Shown: piece after piece, positions 7,940 through 16,907 of the stretch | How the letters are laid out: the number at the start of each line of letters is the position of its first letter | Position numbering within the stretch: position 1 is the stretch's first letter | Assembly: GCF_030407455.1 (NCBI RefSeq) | Contig: NZ_JASDDJ010000034.1 | Span: forward strand, 1 to 33,471 | Direction of reading: 5' to 3' | DNA: 33,471 bases | Source of the DNA: Psychrobacter sp. 5A.1 | Lineage (GTDB): Bacteria; Pseudomonadota; Gammaproteobacteria; Pseudomonadales; Moraxellaceae | Position numbers and translations under genes: made by a program | The notes under the pieces: generated by a model | Databases searched by the model: none | Told to the model about the DNA's origin: nothing | The model's input: the letters and a program-made list of their open reading frames with translations, nothing else

Positions 7940-9244
7940 TTAGTCAAAAGGTTTTTCAAGGCGTCGGCCTTGTCCATCAAGATAAAAAGAGTCGTCGCCA
8001 TTTTTGATTAATGTTTTGTCACCATCCCAGCCCCCATCTATTTGATCGTATTCAATCGCCGTTATTTTTTGAGCATTCGTATTGATCAGACCATATTTCT
8101 CATTTTGCTTAACTATCATTATATTATCTGAGACGTGATGAATATCATCATAGATGGGTGGTACAAGAATTGCGCCTGTCTTATCAATTAAGCCATGTTT
8201 ATTATTCTTTTCGATAGTGATAGAGCCAAACATCGGATCATACTTTATAAAGTCATAACGTAAAGGCAAAACAATTTTACCTGTATTGTCTATAAAACCT
8301 GCTTTATCATCTTGTCTGACTAGACCTAAACCTTGCTTAAAGTCATGGGCATTCTCATAAATAAGATTAATAACTTGTTCACCTTTGGTATTAATATAGC
8401 CATACTTATTTTGTTTCTCTACAAGCGCTAATCCATCGTAAAATGGGTTCATATAATCATATTGAGGAGCAGCCAGTATTTTACCTGTATTATCTATTAA
8501 GCCCCATTTATCCCCTTGCTTAATTTGTGCCACTCCATAGGAAAATGAGGTAGCATCATCATAAGTTAGATCTACAATTACTTGTCCATACTTATTAATA
8601 AACCCATATGTACCGCTATTAGCGACTAGAGCTAATCCTTCAGAAAAGCTATAAGCTCTGTCATAGGTAAGAGGGATTACCACTTCGCCTGATAAATCTA
8701 TAAAGCCCTGTTTTGCATCTTTCATGACGACAGCTCTGCTTTCAGAAAACATCTCAGCATAAAAGTAAACAGGTGTGACAACAAGCTTACCATCATGGTC
8801 TACATAGCCATATTTATCATTTTGCAACACAGTGGCGCGTCCTTCACAAAAGCTTCCAGCATCATCATATACTAGGGGCGTGACCACGTTACCCTCAACA
8901 TCAATATGTCCAGTACCTTGATTGGTTGTGACAGCTGCCCTTGCTTCATAGAAATCGCTTGCATAGTCATATTGCGGGGGAATAGCAATGCTTCCATCTA
9001 TGTTTAAAAACCCAGACAACCCCTCTTTAAAATCAGCACCTGTTAGGCCAAAAGCTAGGTGGCACTGCACCTCCGCATAAGCTATATGATCGTACATCGC
9101 TGCTTTTTGACACTCACAGCTTGCCCAAGCGCTGCTGGAGAATGTAATGATACCGAAAGATAAAATAGAGGCTGAAATGTTATTAGTCAGCTTATAGACA
9201 GGCGGTTTTCTAAGAACGGTAAGAGCTTTTAGGAACTGAGCCAT
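7940..9244 (-). CDS. Exported WG-repeat protein, short type (434 aa)
   Basis: The start has AAAGGAG 8 nt upstream. The N-terminus (MAQFLKALTVLRKPP) leads into a hydrophobic stretch and a likely signal-peptidase I site at SSAWA|SCE. The rest is about ten WG-type repeats of some 35 residues, with cores such as KYGYVDHDG, TYGFINKYG, KWGLIDNTG, KYGYINTKG, KHGLIDKTG and KYGLINTNA, each followed by a V.P..YD.....F..G.A.V segment. Four Cys lie at the N-terminus and in the second repeat. No catalytic motif is visible. It heads a minus-strand series (this gene, a second WG gene, two lipoproteins) and is divergent from the long WG gene starting near 9453. Its place matches that of the 15343-16671 gene in the second module. 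Binding or structural role in the periplasm or at the surface is inference. Confidence 0.85.
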   Translation of the reverse strand: MAQFLKALTVLRKPPVYKLTNNISASILSFGIITFSSSAWASCECQKAAMYDHIAYAEVQCHLAFGLTGADFKEGLSGFLNIDGSIAIPPQYDYASDFYEARAAVTTNQGTGHIDVEGNVVTPLVYDDAGSFCEGRATVLQNDKYGYVDHDGKLVVTPVYFYAEMFSESRAVVMKDAKQGFIDLSGEVVIPLTYDRAYSFSEGLALVANSGTYGFINKYGQVIVDLTYDDATSFSYGVAQIKQGDKWGLIDNTGKILAAPQYDYMNPFYDGLALVEKQNKYGYINTKGEQVINLIYENAHDFKQGLGLVRQDDKAGFIDNTGKIVLPLRYDFIKYDPMFGSITIEKNNKHGLIDKTGAILVPPIYDDIHHVSDNIMIVKQNEKYGLINTNAQKITAIEYDQIDGGWDGDKTLIKNGDDSFYLDGQGRRLEKPFD

Positions 9245-9452
9245 AGGTAGACTCCTTTATAACTATCAATAAAAATATAAATTAAAGCTCGTTCAAGAGG
9301 GTAAATAATAACCTAATGTTGAGACTTTTGCTTGCACCTTACTGAAATTTTGTCTACTGTAAACAAAATTATTTGCTAAAGCTCTAACTATGCCTTTGTC
9401 TGCTTCTAATATGCTGATTGTTGTTCTATCTTCGACCAAATTGCTTTTAACA

Positions 9453-11948
9453 ATGTTCATTAGATTTATCTGTTTGAGCCTTGTACTGCTATTAATAAGC
9501 TTAGCCGCCTATGCTGATGATCCAGTCGCCGCTTATAAAAATAGCGACTCTTCCGAATCTTGCTTGCCGAATTGGTCTAACCGCTCAAATATAGCTGAAT
9601 ACAATCAAAACAATGCTCGAGGCTTTGAGCTAGTACGCCACGGTGCGGCTTATGATTTGGTCGATGATGAAGGTGCTGTTTTATACACTAGGCTTTATGA
9701 GATACAGCCCTATGACGATGATAGAATCGTGGCAAGACGCCAAGGCAAACATGGCGTCATAGGCCCAGATGGACAGCTTATTTTAGACTTTGACTATCAC
9801 GATATTTTACTTAGTCCTGATACTAGTATCTATTCAGTTGAGATATTAGACGGTAACATTGAGGGTTCTGTATTGATAGATGATAGTGGCAATTGGATAT
9901 ACCCTAGCGCTACTAAGAACAAAACAGCTATTGAGGCGGCTACAGAGATAAAAGTGATTTATCCTATACACGCCAATGTCGATACTGGTATTAGTTATTT
10001 CAAGGTAAAGATTGAGAGCCATGAGCAATACACAGATACTATTAAGAACACTGGAATTATTGATCACACGGGTCGCACTATCGTTCCTATCGAGTATTAT
10101 CGTATTGATAGCGAGATTAGCTGTAGTAATAATAAGCTGACGTTTATGGGTTGGAAAAGTGGCTATCTTACTATTATGAATGAGTTGGGACAGACTATTA
10201 TAGAAGAACAAGCCAATCGTTCGGTAGAGGTATTTAATAAGAATAAAAGTCTTTTTAGTCTAAAAGTCTACGAACCAAAGAGTAAGCAGTTTATAGGTGG
10301 GTTTGATTACACAGGGCTAATAACTGAAAAAATAGTGAACGAGTACGGAAAAGTTATTATTGAATCTGATAGCGTTATTCAGCAGTTAGATGGAGGAAGT
10401 ATTTTATATAGATTTATGGTCAATAATAAGTTTGGTTTGATTGATGATGAAGCTAATATTGTTATTGAGCCTATTTTTGATGACATTACTAACGTGGGTA
10501 GTTTTGGCCCAGTAATAAAAGTAGAAAAATCTGGTAAGCAAGCATTGATTATCTACGATTTGGAGACCGATACACTCGTACCTTCAAGTTATTATGACTA
10601 TATATCGACACTCTCAAGTCACTATCCTAGTAACTTGCAGCAATTGCAGGCCAGAATCAATGTGTCAGATTCTACTAATTCAGAGCCCTCTACCGTATCA
10701 GGTTCATTGATTAAAGAAAACAGTTTTGTTCCTAATAATATTACCAATAAATATGGCTATGAATATGATGCTAACGAGCTATTTACCTTTGTAAAGAATG
10801 ATAAACAAGGTCTTATGACCGCGCATAATAACGTGCTCATTCCCAATAATTACGACAGTATTACTGCTTATAAACGTCTGCTAAAGGTGCGTCTAGGCAG
10901 TAAATATGGGTTGGTGACTACAGTTGATGAAACTGTGTTGCCCATAGTTTATGACGATATTACTGAGGATAGTCGTATCGGCCGTGATAGTAATTTATTC
11001 ATGATAAAAAAAGAGGGTCGTCAGGGGATACTAGATGAGTTTGGACAAGTGGTTGTACCGCTAAGAGATATGATTATTCCCAATATTTTAAATACCAGTT
11101 TAGAAGATATTTTAATCTTTGAAAAAGAGGGTTTATACGGTCTGATTGAAATGAAAAGTGGCAAGCAATTGTTACCAGCAGAATTTGAGCATATTAATGT
11201 TGAGCACTATACAGACTATATCTTGGCGCAAAAGGAGGGGCGCTATGAGTTATATGATAGAGCTGGATCATTAGTCTATAAAGGAGATGATTCAGTAACA
11301 GATATTGAACCTCTCAATACCCGTATCAGATTGGATAGCTTTTCGAGTCAGAATGTAGTTTTAGAAATACAGCCCTCTGAGCAATATATTAAAATTGCAG
11401 ATAACTATGGTTTGGTTAGTTTAGTAGAAGCTAAAGAAGGGAAGGCAATACTTGCAAATAAGTATCAAGAAATAAGATATGCAGGAATTGCAAACTCTCT
11501 AGAAGGTTTGCGCAATAAAGAAATAACGCCCATATATGCGGTACAAAGGAACGATAAATTTGGGCTTGTCAATGCTACTGGAGAAATGCTTATTTCTGAA
11601 AAATACTCATTACTCGCGCCATTGCATTATCCACCCTTTTTCATGGCAGCCAATATAGTCGCTATAGAGGATGAGGAAGAAAACGAACGACTAAGGCAAA
11701 AGCTTAAAGATCAAGGCGTAAATTCAGGAGCGTATCTTGAGGAAAATAGTCGCTTTAATACTTTTAAATTCGGTGTAATTGATAAAAATGATACTGAGTT
11801 ATTGCCGCTAGAGTATAGCTCTATCTTTTCTAACTTTAATGGTAATGCTGTTTATATCTATGCCATAAAAGATGAAATGGTTTATCAATATGATGCGAAT
11901 ATGACTCTGATAAACACAATACCTGAAGCTGAATTAGAGTTTTGGTAA
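9453..11948 (+). CDS. Exported WG-repeat protein, long type (831 aa)
   Basis: The start at 9453 is chosen because it gives a compact signal peptide (MFIRFICLSLVLLLISLAAYA|DD); ATG at 9390 is an in-frame alternative. Neither has a clear Shine-Dalgarno. The mature protein has about a dozen very degenerate WG-like units (HGVIGPDG, TGIIDHTG, FGLIDDEA, YGLVTTVD, QGILDEFG, FGLVNATG, FGVIDKND). It is a paralogue of the proteins at 11994 and 16908: all share YD..D..G..L...LY.I near the N-terminus, then a G.IGP/IDK.G...DF.Y unit, a segment ending in IYP, and a TG.I.VPI.Y unit. Its mature part has exactly two Cys (SESC near the N-terminus, SEISC after the fourth unit), at places matching the other two. 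No known domain besides WG is visible. It is followed 45 nt later by a second long WG gene, so both are probably one operon. Confidence 0.82.
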   Translation: MFIRFICLSLVLLLISLAAYADDPVAAYKNSDSSESCLPNWSNRSNIAEYNQNNARGFELVRHGAAYDLVDDEGAVLYTRLYEIQPYDDDRIVARRQGKHGVIGPDGQLILDFDYHDILLSPDTSIYSVEILDGNIEGSVLIDDSGNWIYPSATKNKTAIEAATEIKVIYPIHANVDTGISYFKVKIESHEQYTDTIKNTGIIDHTGRTIVPIEYYRIDSEISCSNNKLTFMGWKSGYLTIMNELGQTIIEEQANRSVEVFNKNKSLFSLKVYEPKSKQFIGGFDYTGLITEKIVNEYGKVIIESDSVIQQLDGGSILYRFMVNNKFGLIDDEANIVIEPIFDDITNVGSFGPVIKVEKSGKQALIIYDLETDTLVPSSYYDYISTLSSHYPSNLQQLQARINVSDSTNSEPSTVSGSLIKENSFVPNNITNKYGYEYDANELFTFVKNDKQGLMTAHNNVLIPNNYDSITAYKRLLKVRLGSKYGLVTTVDETVLPIVYDDITEDSRIGRDSNLFMIKKEGRQGILDEFGQVVVPLRDMIIPNILNTSLEDILIFEKEGLYGLIEMKSGKQLLPAEFEHINVEHYTDYILAQKEGRYELYDRAGSLVYKGDDSVTDIEPLNTRIRLDSFSSQNVVLEIQPSEQYIKIADNYGLVSLVEAKEGKAILANKYQEIRYAGIANSLEGLRNKEITPIYAVQRNDKFGLVNATGEMLISEKYSLLAPLHYPPFFMAANIVAIEDEEENERLRQKLKDQGVNSGAYLEENSRFNTFKFGVIDKNDTELLPLEYSSIFSNFNGNAVYIYAIKDEMVYQYDANMTLINTIPEAELEFW

Positions 11949-11993
11949 ATTAAGATAGTATCTAAAACATACTAAGAATTATTTGGAATAAGT

Positions 11994-14408
11994 ATGATTT
12001 TTCAACTCTCAAACGATAAATTTTGTAAGCCCTTTAACCGTTTCTCAAAGCCATTATCAGCATTCATTTTCTTGATATCAGTAGTTATCAGCCCAATCAC
12101 CTATGCCGAAATTGAAGAATGTTATAGCACTGAGTTTGGGCTAAACTATGCCTCTGATATGAGCCAGTACGTTAATGTCTCAGACATAACTCCAAATATG
12201 AATCAGGTTTTACAAGCTATCAAACTTGAACAAAATAATGCTTATTATAGAGTGCTAGATAACTCTAATAAGGTTCTATTTGATAAGCTCTATGATATTT
12301 TAGTTTATAGCGATGGCTATATTTTAGCCAAGCGCGACGGTAAGCTTGGACTTATTGACGATAATGGTAGGCTCGTTTATGACTTTGAGTATGACGCGAT
12401 AGATAGGCTAAACGATGGACAAGCGCTTGTATCTAAGTATCAAAAGGGACAACTAACTGATGTCTTGATGGATGGCAAGGGACAGAGTATTTACCCTAAA
12501 TCAGAAGTGTTTGAGCGAAACCTTCGCATAACAGCTCTATATTATGATGTAGATACCGAAAAAGGTTATTTTCAAATAGATAAAGACAATAAATCAGGGT
12601 TGATAGATGACACGGGCGAGATAATCATACCTATCATTTATGATGAGATGAATAGTATGGATCATTGCACGAGCGGTGATTTTATCTTAAAAGTGCAACG
12701 TGATCATCAAATAGGACTGATAGATCATAATAATAAATTCGTTGTACCATTACGCGCTAAGCAAAGTATAAGCTCTTTTAGCACTATAGGTTATGAGCCC
12801 TTTATTTTAAGTATTGAGAGGGCTCGCCAAGGTATTGCCGATGCACTTCATTGGAGTCCTAATAAAGCAGATGTGATGAGTGAGCAGCTGATTAACCCTA
12901 AGGGTGACGTTTTGATCACCTCCGATACGCCTATAAAAAGTCTGGGCGGTAATTTATATAAGTTTTCAAACAACGGTAAAGTTGGGGTTATCAATGATTG
13001 GGCTGAGATTGTGCTTGATACTTATTATGATGATATAACTTTTGAGTATGATAGTCCCCTAATCGCTCAGCGTGCTGGTAAGTTTGGCATTCTTAATACC
13101 GATCAATCTGGCGACACTCTCAAGGTGCGTCATTATTTTGACTCGCTTGAGCGAATAGAAGATAAAAGCGTTATTGAGGCCGCTTTTGCTACTACCTATG
13201 TTACCAGTATTGAAGCAGCAGACAGTGTCGTTGTAGAAGGTGAGATGAACGCAGAAATAGACGGCTACAATTATGTCTTACCTGATGAGGTGTTTGAGAC
13301 CTTCGATCAGAACGACATTAAGTATTCAGTTTCAAGTTCGCTAGAGCACGACTATTATGCTAATCGCTCACCGCAAGCTTATATTGCTAGCAGTAACGAT
13401 AAATATGGTGTTATGGCCAACAGTGGATTGGTTATTATCCCTTTTGAATACGACTCTATTAGAGAAGTGGGCGAGATATTCATTGTCAAGCAGGCAGATA
13501 AATATGGCGTATTAGACTTTCAAGGTAATATCATACAGCCAATAGCCTTTGATAATATTCAAGATTCTGACAATGGCTTCTTTATTTTATTCAAAGAAGA
13601 TCAGCAGGCTATCATGAATAGTGCGGGTGACATCACATTTGCCTTATCAGATATAAGGCTACGAGTAGATATGATGGAGTATCCAAAGGCGCTGATACCC
13701 ATTGAACAAGATGGGTTGTTTGGCTATTTAAACAAAGAGCGAACTGCTGTTGCCATTGAGCCTACCTATGAGACAGTAGAGTTAATTGGTGATCAAGATA
13801 GTTTCATTGGTCAAAAAAACGGTAGAAAGCAATTAATAGATGCTGATAATAGCGTTATTAAAGTGAATAGATCATCCGATTATCATATCTTAGACAATAT
13901 AGTTGCTAATGATGAGCCAGCTTTTGTCGTTGCCTCAGTAGGTAAGCAAGGGATAATAAATGCTAATGGAGAAGTGCTGCTACCTTTTGATTACGAGTCT
14001 ATAGAGTCCTTTTTGGTTAGACAATATGACCAAGATTATGACAGCTATGACTATGCAAGATTTTTTATTATTAAAAAAGGTGGTTGGTTTGGGCTACTAG
14101 ATAAAAATATGAAAACGATAGTCAAACCGATCTATAGAGATTTGACTCGAATAGCTAATCTACCATATTTCAAAGTTGGAGCATCATTTGATAGTAGTTC
14201 CAACTCTACTAAGTATGGCTTATTGGACTTAAAAGGAAAAATGCTAAAAAATATAGAGTACGACTCAATATTGCCGGTTTTTAATAGTGATGGTGTCTCT
14301 ATAGACTACATTATCATGCAAAAAGATATGAAGACTGAGTGGTACACAAAAGAGCTTGAGAAAATAAATAGTGAAGAGAACACAGATAATGTAGTAGATG
14401 CATTTTAA
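11994..14408 (+). CDS. Exported WG-repeat protein, long type (804 aa)
   Basis: GGAA stands just before the ATG. The N-terminus (basic, then FIFLISVVISPITYA|EIEEC) is a clear signal peptide. About thirteen degenerate WG units follow, such as LGLIDDNG, SGLIDDTG, IGLIDHNN, FGILNTDQ, YGVLDFQG, FGYLNKER, FGLLDKNM and YGLLDLKG. It is most similar to the protein at 16908: both share AKRDG..G.ID..G...DFEYD.ID.LN, then a LV/IVSK segment, a YYD.D.EK.Y segment, SGLID.TG.I..PI.YDEM and a FVVPLR/FIVPLR unit. The mature protein has only two Cys, one at residue 6 or so and one in the YDEM...HC segment, the same as in its paralogues. Acidic residues are common. The gene is followed at once by an IS-end remnant. 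Function unknown. Confidence 0.83.
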   Translation: MIFQLSNDKFCKPFNRFSKPLSAFIFLISVVISPITYAEIEECYSTEFGLNYASDMSQYVNVSDITPNMNQVLQAIKLEQNNAYYRVLDNSNKVLFDKLYDILVYSDGYILAKRDGKLGLIDDNGRLVYDFEYDAIDRLNDGQALVSKYQKGQLTDVLMDGKGQSIYPKSEVFERNLRITALYYDVDTEKGYFQIDKDNKSGLIDDTGEIIIPIIYDEMNSMDHCTSGDFILKVQRDHQIGLIDHNNKFVVPLRAKQSISSFSTIGYEPFILSIERARQGIADALHWSPNKADVMSEQLINPKGDVLITSDTPIKSLGGNLYKFSNNGKVGVINDWAEIVLDTYYDDITFEYDSPLIAQRAGKFGILNTDQSGDTLKVRHYFDSLERIEDKSVIEAAFATTYVTSIEAADSVVVEGEMNAEIDGYNYVLPDEVFETFDQNDIKYSVSSSLEHDYYANRSPQAYIASSNDKYGVMANSGLVIIPFEYDSIREVGEIFIVKQADKYGVLDFQGNIIQPIAFDNIQDSDNGFFILFKEDQQAIMNSAGDITFALSDIRLRVDMMEYPKALIPIEQDGLFGYLNKERTAVAIEPTYETVELIGDQDSFIGQKNGRKQLIDADNSVIKVNRSSDYHILDNIVANDEPAFVVASVGKQGIINANGEVLLPFDYESIESFLVRQYDQDYDSYDYARFFIIKKGGWFGLLDKNMKTIVKPIYRDLTRIANLPYFKVGASFDSSSNSTKYGLLDLKGKMLKNIEYDSILPVFNSDGVSIDYIIMQKDMKTEWYTKELEKINSEENTDNVVDAF

Positions 14409-14413
14409 TTGTT

Positions 14414-14532
14414 TGAGCTATGCTGAAGAAATCGTACAGCTAAACTTGGTAAACTAATCGTATTAACTAGAGTTTACCATGACTAAGAAAGTGAGAATCT
14501 ATAGTGACGACTTTCAAGAAGGTGGCAGATAA
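14414..14532 (+). mobile_element. Remnant of an IS3-like element: one end plus a truncated transposase start
   Basis: The stretch TGAGCTATGCTGAAGAAA and the following leader match, with few changes, the reverse complement of 1-77. An ATG at 14479 gives MTKKVRIYSDDFQEGGR and then stops. MTKK.R.YS.DF is the usual opening of IS3-family OrfA proteins, so the frame is lost after about a dozen residues by deletion or degeneration. The rest of the 209-nt gap up to the lipoprotein gene shows no other IS end that I can find. It begins 6 nt after the stop of the long WG gene and is oriented opposite to the copy at the left edge. Confidence 0.68.
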
Positions 14533-14617
14533 TAATAGCAATATTTTAGCCATTGCAAACATTAACAAATTATAAAGAATGGCTGTTTCAGGTACAGTGA
14601 ATTGCTAAGCTAGAGTC

Positions 14618-15313
14618 TTAAAGATCACTATCATCATAATCAATCTCTTCACAAGTAGTAATCAAATCGGCATTGATATATCTATAGGCGTGAGCAAGTT
14701 TTCTGCTTCTAGTTTTATCCTGCCAAGCGTTAAGATGCTCTCCTTCCATTGATGAGCAAGTAGTTAAGTAATCTTGCTGTCCATTTTTATCAAAATCTAG
14801 GCCAATGATTAGACTGTCCTTAATAATACCATTAGCATCAGTGGCATCGAAGGCTTGGCCACTGGTAGAAAAATTTGAATCGTCAGGCAAGTAAGCAATA
14901 TAGCGCGACTCAGTCAGACTTGCTTCAGCGTTACATTTTTCGAGTAGTTTATAGTCTTGCATAACAGATAGTGTTAAAAATTTAAGGTTGTAGTCAATAT
15001 CATCTTCATCAAACCCTACCAGCGTAACTTTTTCGATAGCTTTATCATAGTTGATACAGATGAGATTTGGATAATTATCATCATAGTTCAGGCTATGATA
15101 AGTCCCTCCTATAATGACGTCATTATTTTGCTTAACCTCATTTTGGTTAATATTATTTAATGTGGCAACTTCTTTTACGATGCTTTTTTGCACATCGTTG
15201 TTTTGTATGTGCTGAGTTTGTTTGGAGAATAAAGTGTGTTGTTCAGGCATATCTGAACTACAAGCAGTCATTATTAGCGTTAGAAATGTTAATATGCTCA
15301 ATCTTATTTTCAT
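14618..15313 (-). CDS. Lipoprotein with a calcium-loop-like motif (231 aa), family unknown
   Basis: The start MKIRLSILTFLTLIMTACSS carries a clear type II signal (lipobox MTAC) and AAGAAG lies upstream. The mature part begins with a polar linker rich in Gln, Asn and Lys up to about residue 65. A compact domain follows with several Cys (ICINYD, EKCNAEA, TTCSSMEGEHLNAW, TTCEEIDYDD). In this domain GLDFDKNGQQDYLTTC has the D.D.NG..D pattern of EF-hand-like calcium loops, so Ca2+ binding is possible. The combination of that loop with CSSMEG.H...W is suggestive of a secreted VCBS-like unit, but I cannot name a family. It is not alike to the two small lipoproteins at 5988-6967. It lies 29 nt behind a short WG gene in the same direction, so the two are probably co-transcribed. 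Confidence 0.78.
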   Translation of the reverse strand: MKIRLSILTFLTLIMTACSSDMPEQHTLFSKQTQHIQNNDVQKSIVKEVATLNNINQNEVKQNNDVIIGGTYHSLNYDDNYPNLICINYDKAIEKVTLVGFDEDDIDYNLKFLTLSVMQDYKLLEKCNAEASLTESRYIAYLPDDSNFSTSGQAFDATDANGIIKDSLIIGLDFDKNGQQDYLTTCSSMEGEHLNAWQDKTRSRKLAHAYRYINADLITTCEEIDYDDSDL

Positions 15314-15342
15314 AGCTGTCTTCTTAGCTTTTTCAACAGACC

Positions 15343-16671
15343 CTAATCATTTGATTTAAATGAAATAGAGGATTCAGAAAACGATCTAGCCTCATGAAAA
15401 GGGGGAAGATGAACTGTCTTACCAGTTCGGTCAATAAAGTCGTATTCACCGTTTAGCTTTACGCGTATTAAGTTCTCAGATATTTGAGTGACACTATCAT
15501 AGATTATAGGAATTATAACTTTGCCTTTTTTGTTTATGAATCCAGCTTTATCGTTTAGTCTCACTGAAGCTATCTCATACCAAAAATGCGATACTAGATT
15601 ATACTGTGGTGTCACTATCAGCGTGCCACCTATATCAACAAATCCGTATTTATCATCTTTTTTAACTATTACAGGCTCTTTAGTCGGCAAGCTTAGAGAT
15701 GTGTTTTCTGTCTTATACCAAAGCTCGTCATATAGAGTAGGCACTATTATCTTACCATTTAAGTCAATTAGGCCTACTTTGTCGCTCTGCCATACTCTAG
15801 CAAAACCATGCTCAAAAGGATCGGCACGATCATAATTTGATGGAATAACGGTTGTACCCATTTTATTGATATAGCCTACATTATCACCCAAAGAGACTGG
15901 GGCGAGTCCTTCTGAAAATGAGTAGGCCCAATCATATTTAAAAGGAACTACCTCTGTTTCATTCTTATCGATAAATCCCCATTTCCCATCTTTTTCAACA
16001 GATGCAAATTCATCTGAAAAGTCTCTAGCAGATCTATAATGAATAGGAATAGCTATTTTTCCTGTCTCATCAATAAAACCATATTTAAGACCTTTTCTAA
16101 TACGAGCCATACCTTCAGAAAAACTTTCAATATCATCGTATTCTATCGAAATAATTACCTTACCTGACTGATCAAGAGCTCCCCACTTACCATTTTGTTT
16201 GACGACTCCTAGACCATGCTTAAAATACTGCGCGCTTTGATACTCTGTAGGTATTATCTCTTGACCTAGAGTATTGACGTAGCCACGTCGATAGTCAAAT
16301 ATGCTGAATTTTCGTACGACCACTGCTAACCCTTCTGAAAAAATATCAACTTCTTCATAGGTTGGCGCTACAATGATCTTACCAGTCTTATCAATAAACC
16401 CTGAGCCTTGATCAGTACTAATTTGAGCATAACCTTCGTAAAAATCCCCAGCACGTAAATACTGCGGTTTGATAACTTCTAAACCTTCACCGTCAATATA
16501 GCCGTACATCAAATCTTGTTTGACGCGTGCTAGACCGTCATATAAACAACTTATATCATCATAACTATTACTTGGTGGTTTAATACAGTATTTTGCCAAT
16601 ACATTTTGCGACAGCATAGACACGCTAGACGCTGCTATAACTAGAGTGAGCTTATTTAAGATCATTCTCAT
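15343..16671 (-). CDS. Exported WG-repeat protein, short type (442 aa)
   Basis: The ATG at 16671 gives MRMILNKLTLVIAASSVSML and a signal-peptidase I site near NVLA|KYC; GGA lies 9 nt upstream. A TTG-led extension to 16734 lacks support. The mature protein has about eleven well-kept WG repeats of about 35 residues, such as MYGYIDGEG, SGFIDKTG, KYGFIDETG, KWGFIDKNE, VGYINKMG, VGLIDLNG, KYGFVDIGG and AGFINKKG. Its two Cys stand 13 residues apart before repeat one, the same as in the protein at 7089-7865. This is a likely disulfide that caps the repeat array. It is divergent from the long WG gene at 16908 and followed by a lipoprotein gene, mirroring the other module. The final repeat ends PPFHEARSFSESSISFKSND and looks incomplete. 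No enzyme motif is seen. Confidence 0.85.
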   Translation of the reverse strand: MRMILNKLTLVIAASSVSMLSQNVLAKYCIKPPSNSYDDISCLYDGLARVKQDLMYGYIDGEGLEVIKPQYLRAGDFYEGYAQISTDQGSGFIDKTGKIIVAPTYEEVDIFSEGLAVVVRKFSIFDYRRGYVNTLGQEIIPTEYQSAQYFKHGLGVVKQNGKWGALDQSGKVIISIEYDDIESFSEGMARIRKGLKYGFIDETGKIAIPIHYRSARDFSDEFASVEKDGKWGFIDKNETEVVPFKYDWAYSFSEGLAPVSLGDNVGYINKMGTTVIPSNYDRADPFEHGFARVWQSDKVGLIDLNGKIIVPTLYDELWYKTENTSLSLPTKEPVIVKKDDKYGFVDIGGTLIVTPQYNLVSHFWYEIASVRLNDKAGFINKKGKVIIPIIYDSVTQISENLIRVKLNGEYDFIDRTGKTVHLPPFHEARSFSESSISFKSND

Positions 16672-16907
16672 AGTAGGACATCCAATATTAACTAGGTGAT
16701 ATAAAGCAAGCGTTTGAAAAATAAGCGACAACAATTGTAATAGTTTTAAAAATTAAAGCAAACTTTTGTCTAAATATATTATACTAGAAAATAAATACGA
16801 GGACTTTATAGAGATGATTAAGACAATGTTACGGGCTTTGATATTACTAAAGATTATAGACGGGTAAAAAAACCGTGAAATTTGGCCTAAAAGTAATGGG
16901 AAAATCT

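Noticed and set aside
9846..10211. Minus-strand open frame of 121 codons inside the long WG gene
   Set aside because: No start signal and no recognisable protein features; it is a shadow of the real gene on the plus strand.
14533..14617. Second end of the IS remnant
   Set aside because: No sequence matching the reverse complement of the terminus TGAGCTATGCTGAAGAA was found before the lipoprotein gene.
16814..16867. Tiny open frame MIKTMLRALILLKIIDG in the leader of the long WG gene at 16908
   Set aside because: Seventeen codons with GAGG 11 nt upstream is too little to call a gene. It could be a leader peptide, but nothing else supports this.
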